Shown here: piece after piece, positions 1 through 7,660 of the stretch
How positions within the stretch are numbered: position 1 is the stretch's first letter
Layout: each line of letters starts with the position of its first letter
Assembly (NCBI RefSeq): GCF_008124765.1
Contig: NZ_VNHS01000002.1
Span: 744,001 to 808,000, forward strand
Length of the DNA stretch: 64,000 nucleotides
Source: Paenibacillus methanolicus
Lineage (GTDB): Bacteria > Bacillota > Bacilli > Paenibacillales > Paenibacillaceae
Direction: 5' to 3'
The notes under the pieces: generated by a model
Told to the model about the DNA's origin: nothing
The model's database searches: none
Seen by the model: only the letters and a program-made list of their open reading frames with translations
Translations under genes and position numbers: made by a program

Positions 1-25
1 AACGGGACATCCCTCTGCCGCCAGC

Positions 26-31
26 TATAAT
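26..31 (+). promoter_or_regulatory. Possible -10 box of the barnase gene
   Basis: A perfect TATAAT lies about 45 bases before the barnase start codon. I see no good -35 hexamer at 17 bases upstream, and the window begins there, so this rests on the -10 alone. Confidence 0.35.
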
Positions 32-75
32 AATCCTTGCAGTCCAAATCGTTCCAATCGAAGGAGGAATCTGTA

Positions 76-516
76 ATGAACAAACTGCTCCGACTGATCG
101 CCTCGATCGCCATGGCTCTGACGCTCGTCTTCGGCAGCGCGGCGTCGCCGCTGCTTCAGGGGAACCAGGTCGCCGAGGCGGCCGCGCTCGGTCCAACCGA
201 CTTCGCGGGCATCATCAACTACTTGAAGACGCACGGCAACAAGCTGCCGGCCAACTTCTTGACCAAAAGCCAAGCGACCGCGCGCGGCTGGGTGTCGAGC
301 AAGTGCAATCTGGCGACCGTGGCGCCGGGCTACAGCATCGGCGGCGACGTATTCGGCAACCGCGAAGGCTTGCTGCCGGCCAAGTCCGGCCGCGTCTACT
401 ACGAAGCGGATGCTTACTACGTCTCGGGCTGCCGCGGCTCGAAGCGCGTCGTCTGGTCGAACGATGGCTTGTATTACTCGACGAGCGACCACTACGCCAC
501 GTTCACCAAGTGGTAA
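76..516 (+). CDS. Secreted barnase-type ribonuclease
   Basis: Extracellular guanyl-specific ribonuclease that would cleave RNA outside the cell or in competitors. The 146-residue precursor has a signal peptide (KLLR, a hydrophobic stretch, then AEAAA near residue 36), followed by a domain that aligns end to end with Bacillus barnase. The catalytic set is present: Lys in NKLPAN, Arg in NREG, Glu in YYEAD, Arg in CRGSKR and His in DHYATF. The ATG at 76 follows AAGGAGG at 61-67; an in-frame upstream start lacks such a site. Two cysteines absent from barnase (in SSKCN and SGCRG) fall at positions equivalent to barnase 40 and 82 and may form a disulfide. The inhibitor gene follows directly. Family assignment is secure. 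Confidence 0.95.
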   Translation: MNKLLRLIASIAMALTLVFGSAASPLLQGNQVAEAAALGPTDFAGIINYLKTHGNKLPANFLTKSQATARGWVSSKCNLATVAPGYSIGGDVFGNREGLLPAKSGRVYYEADAYYVSGCRGSKRVVWSNDGLYYSTSDHYATFTKW

Positions 517-522
517 AAGACG

Positions 523-558
523 AACGGGACTTGCGCCGGCGGCACAAGTCCCGTTTAC
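523..558 (+). terminator. Terminator between barnase and barstar genes
   Basis: A perfect 11-bp stem (523-533 with 545-555) and a short T tract follow the barnase stop codon by 6 bases. It separates the toxin from the inhibitor gene, so the inhibitor needs read-through or its own promoter. Confidence 0.75.
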
Positions 559-591
559 TTAAGACAACATCCTTGAGGAGTGAACCCGATC

Positions 592-876
592 ATGACCGCA
601 TCCGAAATCATCCTGGACGGCCGTACGCTGACGACCGTCGGCGACTTCCACGACCTGTTCCAGAACCGCCTGCATTTCCCCGGCCATTACGGCCGCAATC
701 TCGACGCGCTGTATGACTGCCTGCACGACTACGCCGCACCGCCGCTGACGATCCGCTGGCTGCACTATGACGAGAGCGTTCGTCTGCTTGGCGACCGCGC
801 GCACGGCCTCGCGCAGACGCTGCGCGACGCGGCCGGCGAGATTAGCGGGCTGGAGCTTGTGATCGAGAGCGTCTAA
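592..876 (+). CDS. Barstar-family ribonuclease inhibitor
   Basis: Cytoplasmic inhibitor that plugs the active site of the neighbouring barnase, protecting the producer before export. The 94-residue product carries the barstar core HYGRNLDALYDCL, which holds the equivalents of barstar Tyr29, Asp35, Asp39 and Cys40, the main barnase-contact residues. The position of barstar Glu76 is not conserved. I chose the ATG at 592 because GAGGAG ends 11 bases before it; a GTG at 580 would overlap that site. The gene ends 4 bp inside the tail of the convergent AraC gene. Its separation from barnase by a terminator is noteworthy. Confidence 0.93.
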   Translation: MTASEIILDGRTLTTVGDFHDLFQNRLHFPGHYGRNLDALYDCLHDYAAPPLTIRWLHYDESVRLLGDRAHGLAQTLRDAAGEISGLELVIESV

Positions 877-1748
877 CCGTCCGCCGGCCCGCCGCGCCTC
901 CCCTGCCGATACGCCGACGGCGCGATGCCGTGAAATTGTCCGAAGGCGCGCGAGAAGGCGTACAGATCGGCATAGCCGAGCGACAAGGCGATTTCCGTCA
1001 CCGTCAGTTTCCCGATCCGCAGCAGCTCCTCCGCTTTCTCCATCCGCAGCTGGATCAAATACCGTTTCGGACTCATGCCATAACGGCGTTGAAAGGCAAG
1101 ATAGAAGTGCGATCGATGCACGCCCGCCTGCCGCGCCGCGTCCGCGACCGTGATCGGCTCCATGTAATGACTCTTCATGTATGCCGCGCTGCGCTCAAGC
1201 CATCCCGGTTCGACCGAACCGCTCGAGTCCGGCGCATCGGACGGCGCAAGCAGCGCGAACAGCCGGTACAGCGACATCTGCAGCTCGACCGGCCGGTTCC
1301 CTTCTGTCATCCAGCCGAACTGGCGCGTGAGCAACTCGGTCAGTTCCCCGTTCGCCTTGCCGCGCAAGTATGGCTCTTCCGCGGTGATGCCGACGCGCGC
1401 GAGCAGCTCTTCCGCCTGCGGACCGTCGAAGGCGAGCCAATGGAGGCGAAGCGGCGAATCCGCCGCGAACTCGACCGCCCGATAGTTATGCAGGCGATCC
1501 GGGAAGAGGCAGAACAGATCTCCCCGCCGAAGCGTCGCGCGCGCTTCCCCCGCTTGAAACTCCACGTTACCGTCCAGCACGACGTGCAGCGAATAACATT
1601 CGATCATGCGCGGTCCGACCGCATAGCCGGCCTTGGCGATATTATGGCCCGAACGGATCGGCCACAAGCCGCCCAGTTTCTCGAACGCGGAAGGCGCGTA
1701 ATAGCAAAAGGCCGCGAGCTCGTGTCCGTATTCTTTCATCCGATCCAT
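873..1748 (-). CDS. AraC-family transcriptional regulator
   Basis: DNA-binding regulator, 291 residues, usual length for the family. The N-terminal half is a cupin-like sensing domain (roughly residues 20-150) with the typical string RRGDLFCLFPDRLHNY. The C-terminal third (about 185-285) carries the two helix-turn-helix motifs of AraC proteins, ending with TEIALSLGYADLYAFSRAF and GIAPSAYR. The ATG at 1748 follows a GAGAGGCGGG site. It converges on the barstar gene with a 4-bp overlap. No adjacent sugar-metabolism gene is present, so the ligand and target are unknown. Confidence 0.92.
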   Translation of the reverse strand: MDRMKEYGHELAAFCYYAPSAFEKLGGLWPIRSGHNIAKAGYAVGPRMIECYSLHVVLDGNVEFQAGEARATLRRGDLFCLFPDRLHNYRAVEFAADSPLRLHWLAFDGPQAEELLARVGITAEEPYLRGKANGELTELLTRQFGWMTEGNRPVELQMSLYRLFALLAPSDAPDSSGSVEPGWLERSAAYMKSHYMEPITVADAARQAGVHRSHFYLAFQRRYGMSPKRYLIQLRMEKAEELLRIGKLTVTEIALSLGYADLYAFSRAFGQFHGIAPSAYRQGRRGGPADG

Positions 1749-2037
1749 CCCGCCTCTCTCGCGCGCAAGCAGTCCGGCGCGCCGATCGTATCCGGTACTG
1801 TTGATCGCTTGTCATTAACAAAATGTTCGGACGCTCACGGTCGCCACTCTTCACTATTCTGTCGACCATCGCTATATTGCAAGCATATTCCTTGGCGTCC
1901 TCTTCTGAGAATAGCGGAATGTTGTTGTCAAAATGTTGGGTCAGCCTCCGGAGGATTCACGCGAAACAAGCCATATGCCCCGATTCTCGGTCTGCATACG
2001 GTTTGTTTCGCGGCGTGCCCGCAACGGTGAATAGCGA

Positions 2038-2442
2038 TTAGAAGCGACTGCCATCGTCCGCATAGCTAACCGAGCCCTCAAAGCGGAGGACGTCTTGCGT
2101 CCCGACCGCTTCGCGGATCGTGCCCGCATAGTCGAAGTCGTATAGCAGGATAACCGCATTGACGTCCGCGAACGACCGGCCTTGAAAGCGGTCTCGGAAC
2201 CGCGGCAGCAGAACGTCCGCGTAGGAGAAGCCGTCCAGCAGCTCGTCCAAATTCCGGCATCCTTCCTCGCGAAATTCCGCTTCCCGGAAATCGTCGTCGT
2301 AGTCTTCGATCGCAAAATACGCCGCGAACGGCGACGGCAGGCTGTCTCCGTCCTCCGTATAGGCGATATGCAGCAGCTCTTCCAGTTGCGCCTGCGATTG
2401 AACGCGTCCCGTCCAAAGCGACGCGTATCCGCGCTTCTCCAT
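2038..2442 (-). CDS. Imm22-family immunity protein
   Basis: Predicted cytoplasmic immunity protein of the polymorphic-toxin Imm22 family, 134 residues, acidic. Family-like strings are YTEDGDSLPSPFAAYF, EDYDDDFREAEF, LDELLDGFSYADVLLPRF and AVILLYDFDYAG, matching the Imm22 pattern of a small alpha/beta protein with many Asp and Glu. The start at 2442 (MEKRGYASLW) has AGGGAGA 8 bases upstream; a TTG further up is unlikely. No toxin gene with an unknown C-terminal domain lies beside it, so it is an orphan in this window, close to the barnase-barstar pair. Recognition is from memory of the family pattern, so moderately sure. Confidence 0.7.
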   Translation of the reverse strand: MEKRGYASLWTGRVQSQAQLEELLHIAYTEDGDSLPSPFAAYFAIEDYDDDFREAEFREEGCRNLDELLDGFSYADVLLPRFRDRFQGRSFADVNAVILLYDFDYAGTIREAVGTQDVLRFEGSVSYADDGSRF

Positions 2443-2455
2443 GTCATCTCTCCCT

Positions 2456-2485
2456 TTGCGCAACAGGCTTGAATACCTCTATACT
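2456..2485 (+). promoter_or_regulatory. Candidate promoter of the small membrane protein
   Basis: TTGCGC (2456-2461) and TATACT (2480-2485) are separated by 18 bases, about 60 bases before the ATG at 2547. Inferred from spacing only. Confidence 0.35.
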
Positions 2486-2546
2486 ATGGTAAAATGGAGA
2501 TATTGCCCAGCTCTTCATAATCGTTTCTCGAAAAGGAGGTCATACG

Positions 2547-2855
2547 ATGAGCCCAGCCAAACTTCTCAAGTGGCTGACCGGCGCGGCGGAGCTGTTCTTG
2601 GCCATTCCGATCCTCGGCGGCGCGATCGTCATCGCCAACGGATACATCCCCCTGACGATCATGTTCATCGCCCATGCGGTCACGCTTCTGTTATCGATCA
2701 AGGAGCGCTCGTCCAAATACGGCTCCGTCCTCGGCCTGCTGACCAGCCTGCTCGCCTGGATTCCGTTCCTCGGTTGGTTCATGCATGCTGCGACGGGAGT
2801 TCTGCTCGTCGCGAGCGCGATTCGCAGCGACCGTCCGCACTCCCCGCAGCGTTAA
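2547..2855 (+). CDS. Small membrane protein of unknown function
   Basis: A 102-residue protein with three hydrophobic segments (about residues 10-30, 33-50 and 62-90), so probably three membrane spans with little outside the bilayer. An AAAGGAGG site sits at the right distance before the ATG. It stands alone, transcribed away from the immunity gene and closed by a strong terminator. I do not recognise a characterised family and give no function. Confidence 0.75.
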   Translation: MSPAKLLKWLTGAAELFLAIPILGGAIVIANGYIPLTIMFIAHAVTLLLSIKERSSKYGSVLGLLTSLLAWIPFLGWFMHAATGVLLVASAIRSDRPHSPQR

Positions 2856-2877
2856 CGCCGCGCGCCATGCAACGCCG

Positions 2878-2920
2878 AACAACCTCCGACCCCGCCTGTC
2901 GCGGAATCGGAGGTTGTTTT
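2878..2920 (+). terminator. Intrinsic terminator
   Basis: A perfect 12-bp stem (2878-2889 with 2907-2918) runs into TTTT. It closes the small membrane protein gene just before the convergent chemoreceptor gene. Confidence 0.85.
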
Positions 2921-2939
2921 ATTGCCGGGCGCGAACATC

Positions 2940-4241
2940 TTAAAAGTTCGAAACCGTCTGATTCAGCTCTTCCGACGATACGGCCATCTTGGATACCGCT
3001 TCGTTGATTTCGTTCAGCAGCGTCGTCAGCGTCTGAATATTAGCTTCCGTGTTCTGGCTCATGTCCTTGTTCTCCGTGCTGCTCTGCAAAATATGCTCGA
3101 ACACGTTCGACGTATTGCCGATTTCGTCATTGCCGGCATCCACGACGCGGTTAATCCCGTTCACTTGGGCAATGACGTCGGAAATTTGCGCGATCGTCGT
3201 CTGCACGAGCGTCGTAATGTTCGAGGAGGAGCTTCTCGTCTGCTCGGCGAGCTTGCGCACCTCGTCGGCCACGACGGCGAAGCCTTTGCCGTGCTCGCCG
3301 GCTCGCGCCGCCTCGATCGCGGCATTGAGCGCCAACAGGTTCGTCTGACTCGCGATTTCGGTAATAACGTTCACGATCTCGCCGATTTGCTTCGAATTCG
3401 TCTCCAGGCTGCCGATTGTCGCCGTGATCCGCTGCACGTTGTCCTTCAGCTCCGCCATATTGGAGACGACTTTGCCCAATTGATCCTTGCCGCTCTCCGA
3501 ATGATGCTCCATCGCGACGGAGGTGCGAAGGCTGCTATTGGCCGTATCCGCAATATAGACCGACTGCTGCACGACCTGCTCCAGCGAAGCGCCCGTCTGC
3601 TCGGTCAGCGCGGCCAGGCTTTCCACGAAGCCGCCGACGAAATCCTTCAGCTCCTTGCGGGCTTCCTCCTCCTTGCCGGCCAGCTTCCGCTGCTCCGTCT
3701 GCTGCATGGAGGCGATGACGAGCTGCATTTCGAGATTGAAGATTTTCGACACGGCGATGAACACCCGGAAGCCTTCGCGCTCGTCGAGCTTCAGTTCGTT
3801 CTGAACATGCTGCAAAATACGCGTCATGAGCAGCTTATAGACGGACATGAACCAGTGGATCTGCACGCCGATCTGGACGTACATTTGGCCAACGGTGACC
3901 CGGCGCTGGAAGAACGCGGCATCGATCTGGCCGTCGAAAAGCGTGAGGATGTATTGCTGGCTCATCTCGGTCGTAATCCCGATCAGCGACGTATCCGTAA
4001 TCGCCCGCACGCCCTTGTGCTGGTGGCTCATGGTCTCCTTATAAATAGACGCGATGTGTTTCGCCACGATCGAACGAAGCCCGCGAAGCAGCGCCAAGTC
4101 TTCCTTCGCCAGGCCGATCAGCTCCAGTTGGACCGCTTGATCCGAATGCGGCTCGACTTCAAGCTTGACCGCCGGCGTTTCTTGTTCGATGAGGTGGCTG
4201 ATCGCCGAGGCCGCGCGCGTTTTGTCTTTGGTGAAAAGCAT
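2940..4241 (-). CDS. Globin-coupled methyl-accepting chemotaxis protein (HemAT-like)
   Basis: Soluble aerotaxis-type receptor, 433 residues, no membrane segment. Residues ~30-185 resemble the sensor globin of Bacillus HemAT; residues ~225-430 form the coiled-coil signalling domain, with the methyl-accepting hairpin tip [20 protein letters not shown] followed by [20 protein letters not shown], the CheA/CheW contact region. In HemAT the heme iron is held by His123 in IHLRIGL; the aligned string here is MYVQIGV, with Tyr121 in that place. Heme binding may therefore use Tyr or be lost. The ATG at 4241 has AAAGGGG upstream; a TTG one codon earlier is possible. No other chemotaxis gene is nearby, as is usual for receptor genes. 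Confidence 0.9.
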   Translation of the reverse strand: MLFTKDKTRAASAISHLIEQETPAVKLEVEPHSDQAVQLELIGLAKEDLALLRGLRSIVAKHIASIYKETMSHQHKGVRAITDTSLIGITTEMSQQYILTLFDGQIDAAFFQRRVTVGQMYVQIGVQIHWFMSVYKLLMTRILQHVQNELKLDEREGFRVFIAVSKIFNLEMQLVIASMQQTEQRKLAGKEEEARKELKDFVGGFVESLAALTEQTGASLEQVVQQSVYIADTANSSLRTSVAMEHHSESGKDQLGKVVSNMAELKDNVQRITATIGSLETNSKQIGEIVNVITEIASQTNLLALNAAIEAARAGEHGKGFAVVADEVRKLAEQTRSSSSNITTLVQTTIAQISDVIAQVNGINRVVDAGNDEIGNTSNVFEHILQSSTENKDMSQNTEANIQTLTTLLNEINEAVSKMAVSSEELNQTVSNF

Positions 4242-4311
4242 CAAGTGTTGCCCCTTTCGTATCCATCTTCTCTATATATCGTAAGATAGGTACGAATCGT
4301 GAAGCGGAAGC

Positions 4312-4382
4312 GCCGAAAAAAGTCGGGGCCTCGATCAGGCCGCAAACGCCGAGGCAGCCCGGCGAGCTCATCCTCGCCGGGC
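4312..4382 (-). terminator. Terminator region after the membrane-protein gene
   Basis: Two hairpins lie between the genes: a perfect 10-bp stem (4357-4366 with 4373-4382) and a GGCC...GGCC stem (4326-4341) that, read leftward, leads to a run of six T. Together they probably end transcription of the gene at 4408-4980. Confidence 0.5.
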
Positions 4383-4407
4383 GTTTTCGGGCCAATCGCC
4401 GGCGCCG

Positions 4408-4980
4408 CTACGTTCTGCGGGCATTTCTTTCGGCCCAATGAAACAGGTCGGTCACCCATTTGGCCGCTAAGCCGCCTACGTAGTAGAACGGCAGCAGCTG
4501 CCAGTATTCGAAGTCGTACAGCCAGAACAAGCCGGCCGCGCCCAACAGCGGCTTCACCCCGAACGTGAATGCAAGCGAAAGGAGCAGCAGATAGAAATAA
4601 TAATTTTTCCTCCGGTTAATGGTCCACTGGTACACTAGCATATACACCACCGGAATCAAGGCGGCCTCCTGGCTAAAGCTCATCGACGGGAACGGCGTTA
4701 TCCGGTAAGGGTACGCCCACCATTTATGCGCCGTGGCGTACAAATCGGAGTAGAACGCGATTATATGGATCGCGAATCCATAGAAGCCAAGCCGAAACGC
4801 CTTCGTACGGTCGAGCTTCAGCGCAAGCACGATCAACGGCAGGACGAGCATGGCAAGCACGACCCAGAACTGCCACGTGCCCATACCTGAATACGTTTCC
4901 CAATATTGAGCTTCTTTGTTCACATTGGCCGATAACGCGTCCATTAGGTCCTTCAATATTTGTTCCTGCTTATCACCCAA
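4408..4980 (-). CDS. Multi-pass membrane protein, CBO0543-like
   Basis: A 190-residue integral membrane protein with about five hydrophobic segments, rich in Trp and Tyr (FYSDLYATAHKWWAYPYRI is the most distinctive stretch). It resembles the CBO0543-type family of unknown function, common in spore-forming Firmicutes; I recall the family only by its general look, so treat the name as tentative. The N-terminal 35 residues are hydrophilic. It is transcribed in the same direction as the chemoreceptor but separated by a terminator region, so the two are probably independent. Confidence 0.7.
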   Translation of the reverse strand: MGDKQEQILKDLMDALSANVNKEAQYWETYSGMGTWQFWVVLAMLVLPLIVLALKLDRTKAFRLGFYGFAIHIIAFYSDLYATAHKWWAYPYRITPFPSMSFSQEAALIPVVYMLVYQWTINRRKNYYFYLLLLSLAFTFGVKPLLGAAGLFWLYDFEYWQLLPFYYVGGLAAKWVTDLFHWAERNARRT

Positions 4981-5300
4981 GCCGCAACCCTCGCCTTGCT
5001 CTCGTTGTAGTCGAAATTATTCTCTCCCGTCAATCCATTTTTACTCATCCCATTCGGAGCGTTTGCCGTGTTCGATCGGTTGCATGCAACGAACAATAGG
5101 GCTTCGCCCGTCGGGATCATTCGTTCTCGCTCCCCCTTCCCCCTCCGCAAAGAGGGCTACGCCCTTTTGACCCGACTTTATTGCTCCCTCCTCCCACCTC
5201 CTCCGCCGAGGAGGCTCCAAAGGGCTTTGCCCTCTGGACTCCCTAGTTCGTGCTGGCCTGTTTGTTCGCGGTTGGCGGATTGGCTTGTGTTGGGCACGCT

Positions 5301-5322
5301 TTTGTCCTGGCGGACAAAGCTT
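5301..5322. repeat. Short palindrome, copy 1
   Basis: Perfect 7-bp stem TTTGTCC/GGACAAA around TGGC, followed by GCTT. Copies 2 and 3 share the GTCC-N4-GGAC core. Confidence 0.65.
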
Positions 5323-5474
5323 CAGTAGGTTTAAATCCTTCTTAGACATTCCATAACCTGAACCTGACAACATTGCTCTCCACCGAGGGGAACCAGAAGG
5401 TTAAGCATCTGTGCTAATCGGCGTGACTCGGTTCGCGACCGTGGTTGATGTGTCTTTTCGCGATGAGCCCGCGA

Positions 5475-5494
5475 TGTCCTGATGGACAAAGCTT
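5475..5494. repeat. Short palindrome, copy 2
   Basis: TGTCC/GGACA around TGAT, with the same trailing AAAGCTT as copy 1, 170 bases away. Confidence 0.65.
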
Positions 5495-5583
5495 TTGTTC
5501 GAGCTTCCCTCGAAACGGTTTGCCTTGTGGTGGTGTCCTGTAAGAAGGTTGCTTGATGCGGCTCCGTGCTGACCTTCGCTTTC

Positions 5584-5599
5584 GTCCGCTCTCGCGGAC
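5584..5599. repeat. Short palindrome, copy 3
   Basis: GTCCGC/GCGGAC around TCTC, followed by AGGCTT. It is more divergent than copies 1 and 2. Confidence 0.5.
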
Positions 5600-5640
5600 A
5601 GGCTTAGCGTTTTTATCCAAACATGAATAGTTCCTTAGCA

Positions 5641-5672
5641 CCTCGCCGTCTTTGATGGCGAGGCGTGTTTTT
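5641..5672 (+). terminator. Rightward terminator without a visible gene
   Basis: A perfect 7-bp stem (5641-5647 with 5657-5663) leads after GTG-type spacing into five T. No rightward gene precedes it, so it either ends an unrecognised transcript from the palindrome region or is a relic. Confidence 0.5.
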
Positions 5673-5733
5673 GTTCCGGAGAAAATACAAATTGTTTTAT
5701 AAGCGCGAAACATATAAACGCTCGTGTTCAACG

Positions 5734-5764
5734 AAAAACAGCCCTTCCCAAAACGGAAGAGCTG
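5734..5764 (-). terminator. Terminator of the 52-residue peptide gene
   Basis: Read leftward, a 10-bp stem (5755-5764 with 5739-5748, one G-U pair) is followed by TTTTT. It lies 25 bases past the peptide stop codon. Confidence 0.8.
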
Positions 5765-5789
5765 CTTGAAAACGACGGTTAGCCGCGCC

Positions 5790-5948
5790 TTACGGATTAA
5801 TTTTGACTTTCTTCACGATCGGTCTCGTGCCGGTCACGGTCACCTCGCCGCCTTGAACGTCCTGCTGCTCGTCGACCGTCAGTTCCTGCTCCAGATCGGA
5901 CAACAATGCCTCGTCGGACGATTGTTCCCGCTTCTCTTGTTCGGACAT
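5790..5948 (-). CDS. 52-residue peptide with double-glycine leader look (candidate RiPP or bacteriocin precursor)
   Basis: This short gene has a strong context: AAGGGGG 8 bases before the ATG, an extended -10 promoter 33 bases before it and a terminator just after it. The product starts MSEQEKREQSSDEALL, continues SDLEQELTVDEQQDVQGG and ends EVTVTGTRPIVKKVKINP. The N-terminal two thirds are acidic and leader-like, with an EL-x8-V-x-GG ending as in double-glycine leaders; the 18 residues after GG are basic and free of Cys, Ser being absent but Thr present. An ABC exporter pair lies immediately upstream on the same strand. Function as a secreted or modified peptide is inference; no modification enzyme or peptidase-ABC gene is adjacent. 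Confidence 0.7.
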   Translation of the reverse strand: MSEQEKREQSSDEALLSDLEQELTVDEQQDVQGGEVTVTGTRPIVKKVKINP

Positions 5949-5980
5949 GCCCAGTTCCCCCTTATGTATGGAATAGACAA

Positions 5981-5989
5981 ATTATACCA
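5981..5989 (-). promoter_or_regulatory. Extended -10 promoter of the peptide gene
   Basis: Read leftward the sequence is TGGTATAAT, a perfect TG-N-TATAAT extended -10 element, which does not need a strong -35. It predicts a start about 26 bases before the peptide ATG. Confidence 0.65.
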
Positions 5990-6040
5990 CGACTTTTGAA
6001 CTAGATACGAGCGATTGATCGAAAAAAAGAACGAGTCGAA

Positions 6041-7660
6041 TTATCGGCTTCCGTGAACTTGCCGCAGCCTGCCGGCTGCCGCTACCGCATACAAGACGGC
6101 CGCGGCCGCAAGCACGTACCACGTCCCTCCTTGATCAAGCGACTGCCGCGTCGTGCCGAGAAAGTCGAGCTCGGGCAGCTTGTTCAGCGGCCCGATATAC
6201 CAAAGAAGCAAATACGCGACCTGAAACAGCTTCGGACTGCCCGACCAGATGCCGAGCGCCAAGGCCAGCCCGGGAATGAAAAGCGCGCCGGCCAGGAGCG
6301 CGAGTACGTTGTCCCAAGCGCCAATGATCGAAAAATGAACGAGCGCGCCGAAACCGCATAAATAGCTCACGATGATCCCCGCAAGCGACAGCGCCAGAAA
6401 CTGGTTCCGAATCGGATGCGCCGCCGTGAAGATGAGCTGCTGCGTTCGGTGCTGCGCTTCGCCCGTGCCCATGCCGGACCAGATCAGCGCCGGCCAGACG
6501 AAGGTGAGCGGTACGATGATCTCCGCGACCGCCTCATGCGGCAGGCTGACGCCAAGCACGAGGAAGAGCAGCGCGATGCCATACCACCAGACCTGCAGCC
6601 CCTTCAGCATGAGCCGCAGCTCCATCGTCAACGTGCGAAAGAGCATCGTGCCGGAGGCTGTTCCCGCGTAAGGCGTGAGCTTGATCCGGACGCCGGCCTC
6701 TCCGGTCGTCTTCGCCGGAATCGCGAGCTCTTCGCGTTCGGCCGTCTTCCGCTTGGCCGACTTCTTGTTTCTGCCGCGGCTTCGTTTCGAGGCGTATTTG
6801 GCTTCGTCGAAACGATGGAAGAACAACGACGCGAGCGCGGCGATCCCGATGGCGGCCAGCAGCCAGACGTACCGTTCGGCGAACATGGCAACGGTCCAAT
6901 CGACGCCCCGCCAATCATACGTGACCAGTTCGTTCTTGAGCGGCGTGAAGCCGAAAACGTGATCGTCCGAGCCGGCCTGTCCCGCTATCGCGTTCGCTTC
7001 CGCCGACATGTCGTTCAGCACCGGCGAGATGCCCATCATGTCGGCGATCGGCCGGGAGGCCGACGTCGACATGCGCAGCAGGCCGATCCACACCATGAAA
7101 TAGACGAAGTTGCCGAGCCCCTTGCGCAGCAGCGGGACGGATTCGAACAAGATCGCAAGCGCCGCGACCAGCGCCATCGTCGGCACGGCCGCATAGAGGA
7201 ACGGGAGCAGCAGCTCTAGGACGATGACGGACCGCACCTCCCCGCGAATGAGCTGCATGGCGAGGGCAGAGACGATCAAGACGCCGACGATGGCCAGCAA
7301 GAGGACGAAGCTGCTCCACATTTTGCCTACCGTATAGAGCAGTCTTGTCATCGGCGTGGCCGCCAGAATCTGGCCGACGCCGGTTCTCGTATCGCGCTCC
7401 ACCGCATCCTTCACCAAATAGAAAGCCGGCAGGCTGAGCAGCATGGAGGCGAGAACGGCGACGGCGCTGCCGGTCCAAGCCGAGTTGTACAGTCCTCGCA
7501 CGTCATGCAGCGAAAGGGATAAGTAACCATCCGAACCGGACGGGATGAACTTATAAACAATGAAGACGGAGACGAGAACGGTAATGAGAAAGCTATATCT
7601 GCGGGTTCGTTCAAGGAAGTCGGCTTTCATCATGTGGAACAAAATCCGGGAGCGGTTCAT
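6041..7660 (-). CDS. ABC-2 type transporter, permease subunit
   Basis: Membrane component of an ABC exporter, 539 residues. About twelve hydrophobic segments fall in two sets, separated near residues 280-310 by a very basic cytoplasmic loop (ASKRSRGRNKKSAKRKTAE). The N-terminal half has the ABC-2 style string AATPMTRLLYTVGKMW after the second span. Its ATG overlaps the stop of the ATPase gene by 4 bp (ATGA), so the two are translationally coupled. The cargo is unknown; the peptide gene that follows on the same strand is a possible substrate, but it has its own promoter, so the link is only positional. Confidence 0.88.
   Translation of the reverse strand: MNRSRILFHMMKADFLERTRRYSFLITVLVSVFIVYKFIPSGSDGYLSLSLHDVRGLYNSAWTGSAVAVLASMLLSLPAFYLVKDAVERDTRTGVGQILAATPMTRLLYTVGKMWSSFVLLLAIVGVLIVSALAMQLIRGEVRSVIVLELLLPFLYAAVPTMALVAALAILFESVPLLRKGLGNFVYFMVWIGLLRMSTSASRPIADMMGISPVLNDMSAEANAIAGQAGSDDHVFGFTPLKNELVTYDWRGVDWTVAMFAERYVWLLAAIGIAALASLFFHRFDEAKYASKRSRGRNKKSAKRKTAEREELAIPAKTTGEAGVRIKLTPYAGTASGTMLFRTLTMELRLMLKGLQVWWYGIALLFLVLGVSLPHEAVAEIIVPLTFVWPALIWSGMGTGEAQHRTQQLIFTAAHPIRNQFLALSLAGIIVSYLCGFGALVHFSIIGAWDNVLALLAGALFIPGLALALGIWSGSPKLFQVAYLLLWYIGPLNKLPELDFLGTTRQSLDQGGTWYVLAAAAVLYAVAAAGRLRQVHGSR

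Larger units (their letters stand above)
4981..5733. other. Non-coding region with many short palindromes
   Basis: No frame here has a ribosome-binding site or protein-like composition. Instead it holds a series of small GC-rich inverted repeats: GGGCTTCGCCC-type and AGGGC-TTT-GCCCT-type hairpins around 5098-5235, and a recurring family built on GTCC-N4-GGAC at 5301-5322, 5475-5494 and 5584-5599. The first two copies both end in GGACAAAGCTT. The composition differs from flanking genes. It may be decayed mobile DNA or a cluster of REP-like elements. Confidence 0.6.

Noticed and set aside
930-2030. Long rightward open frame opposite the AraC gene
   Set aside because: It mirrors the AraC gene, has no ribosome-binding site and an Arg-rich composition typical of antisense frames in GC-rich DNA.
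2922-4289. 455-codon rightward frame opposite the chemoreceptor
   Set aside because: Complete overlap with a gene of clear family and no protein-like motifs; an antisense shadow.
4981-5733. Group II intron or insertion sequence in the palindrome region
   Set aside because: No reverse transcriptase, transposase fragment, domain V motif or target duplication can be seen.
5724-5999. 91-codon rightward frame over the small peptide gene
   Set aside because: No ribosome-binding site; the leftward 52-codon gene has promoter, ribosome site and terminator.
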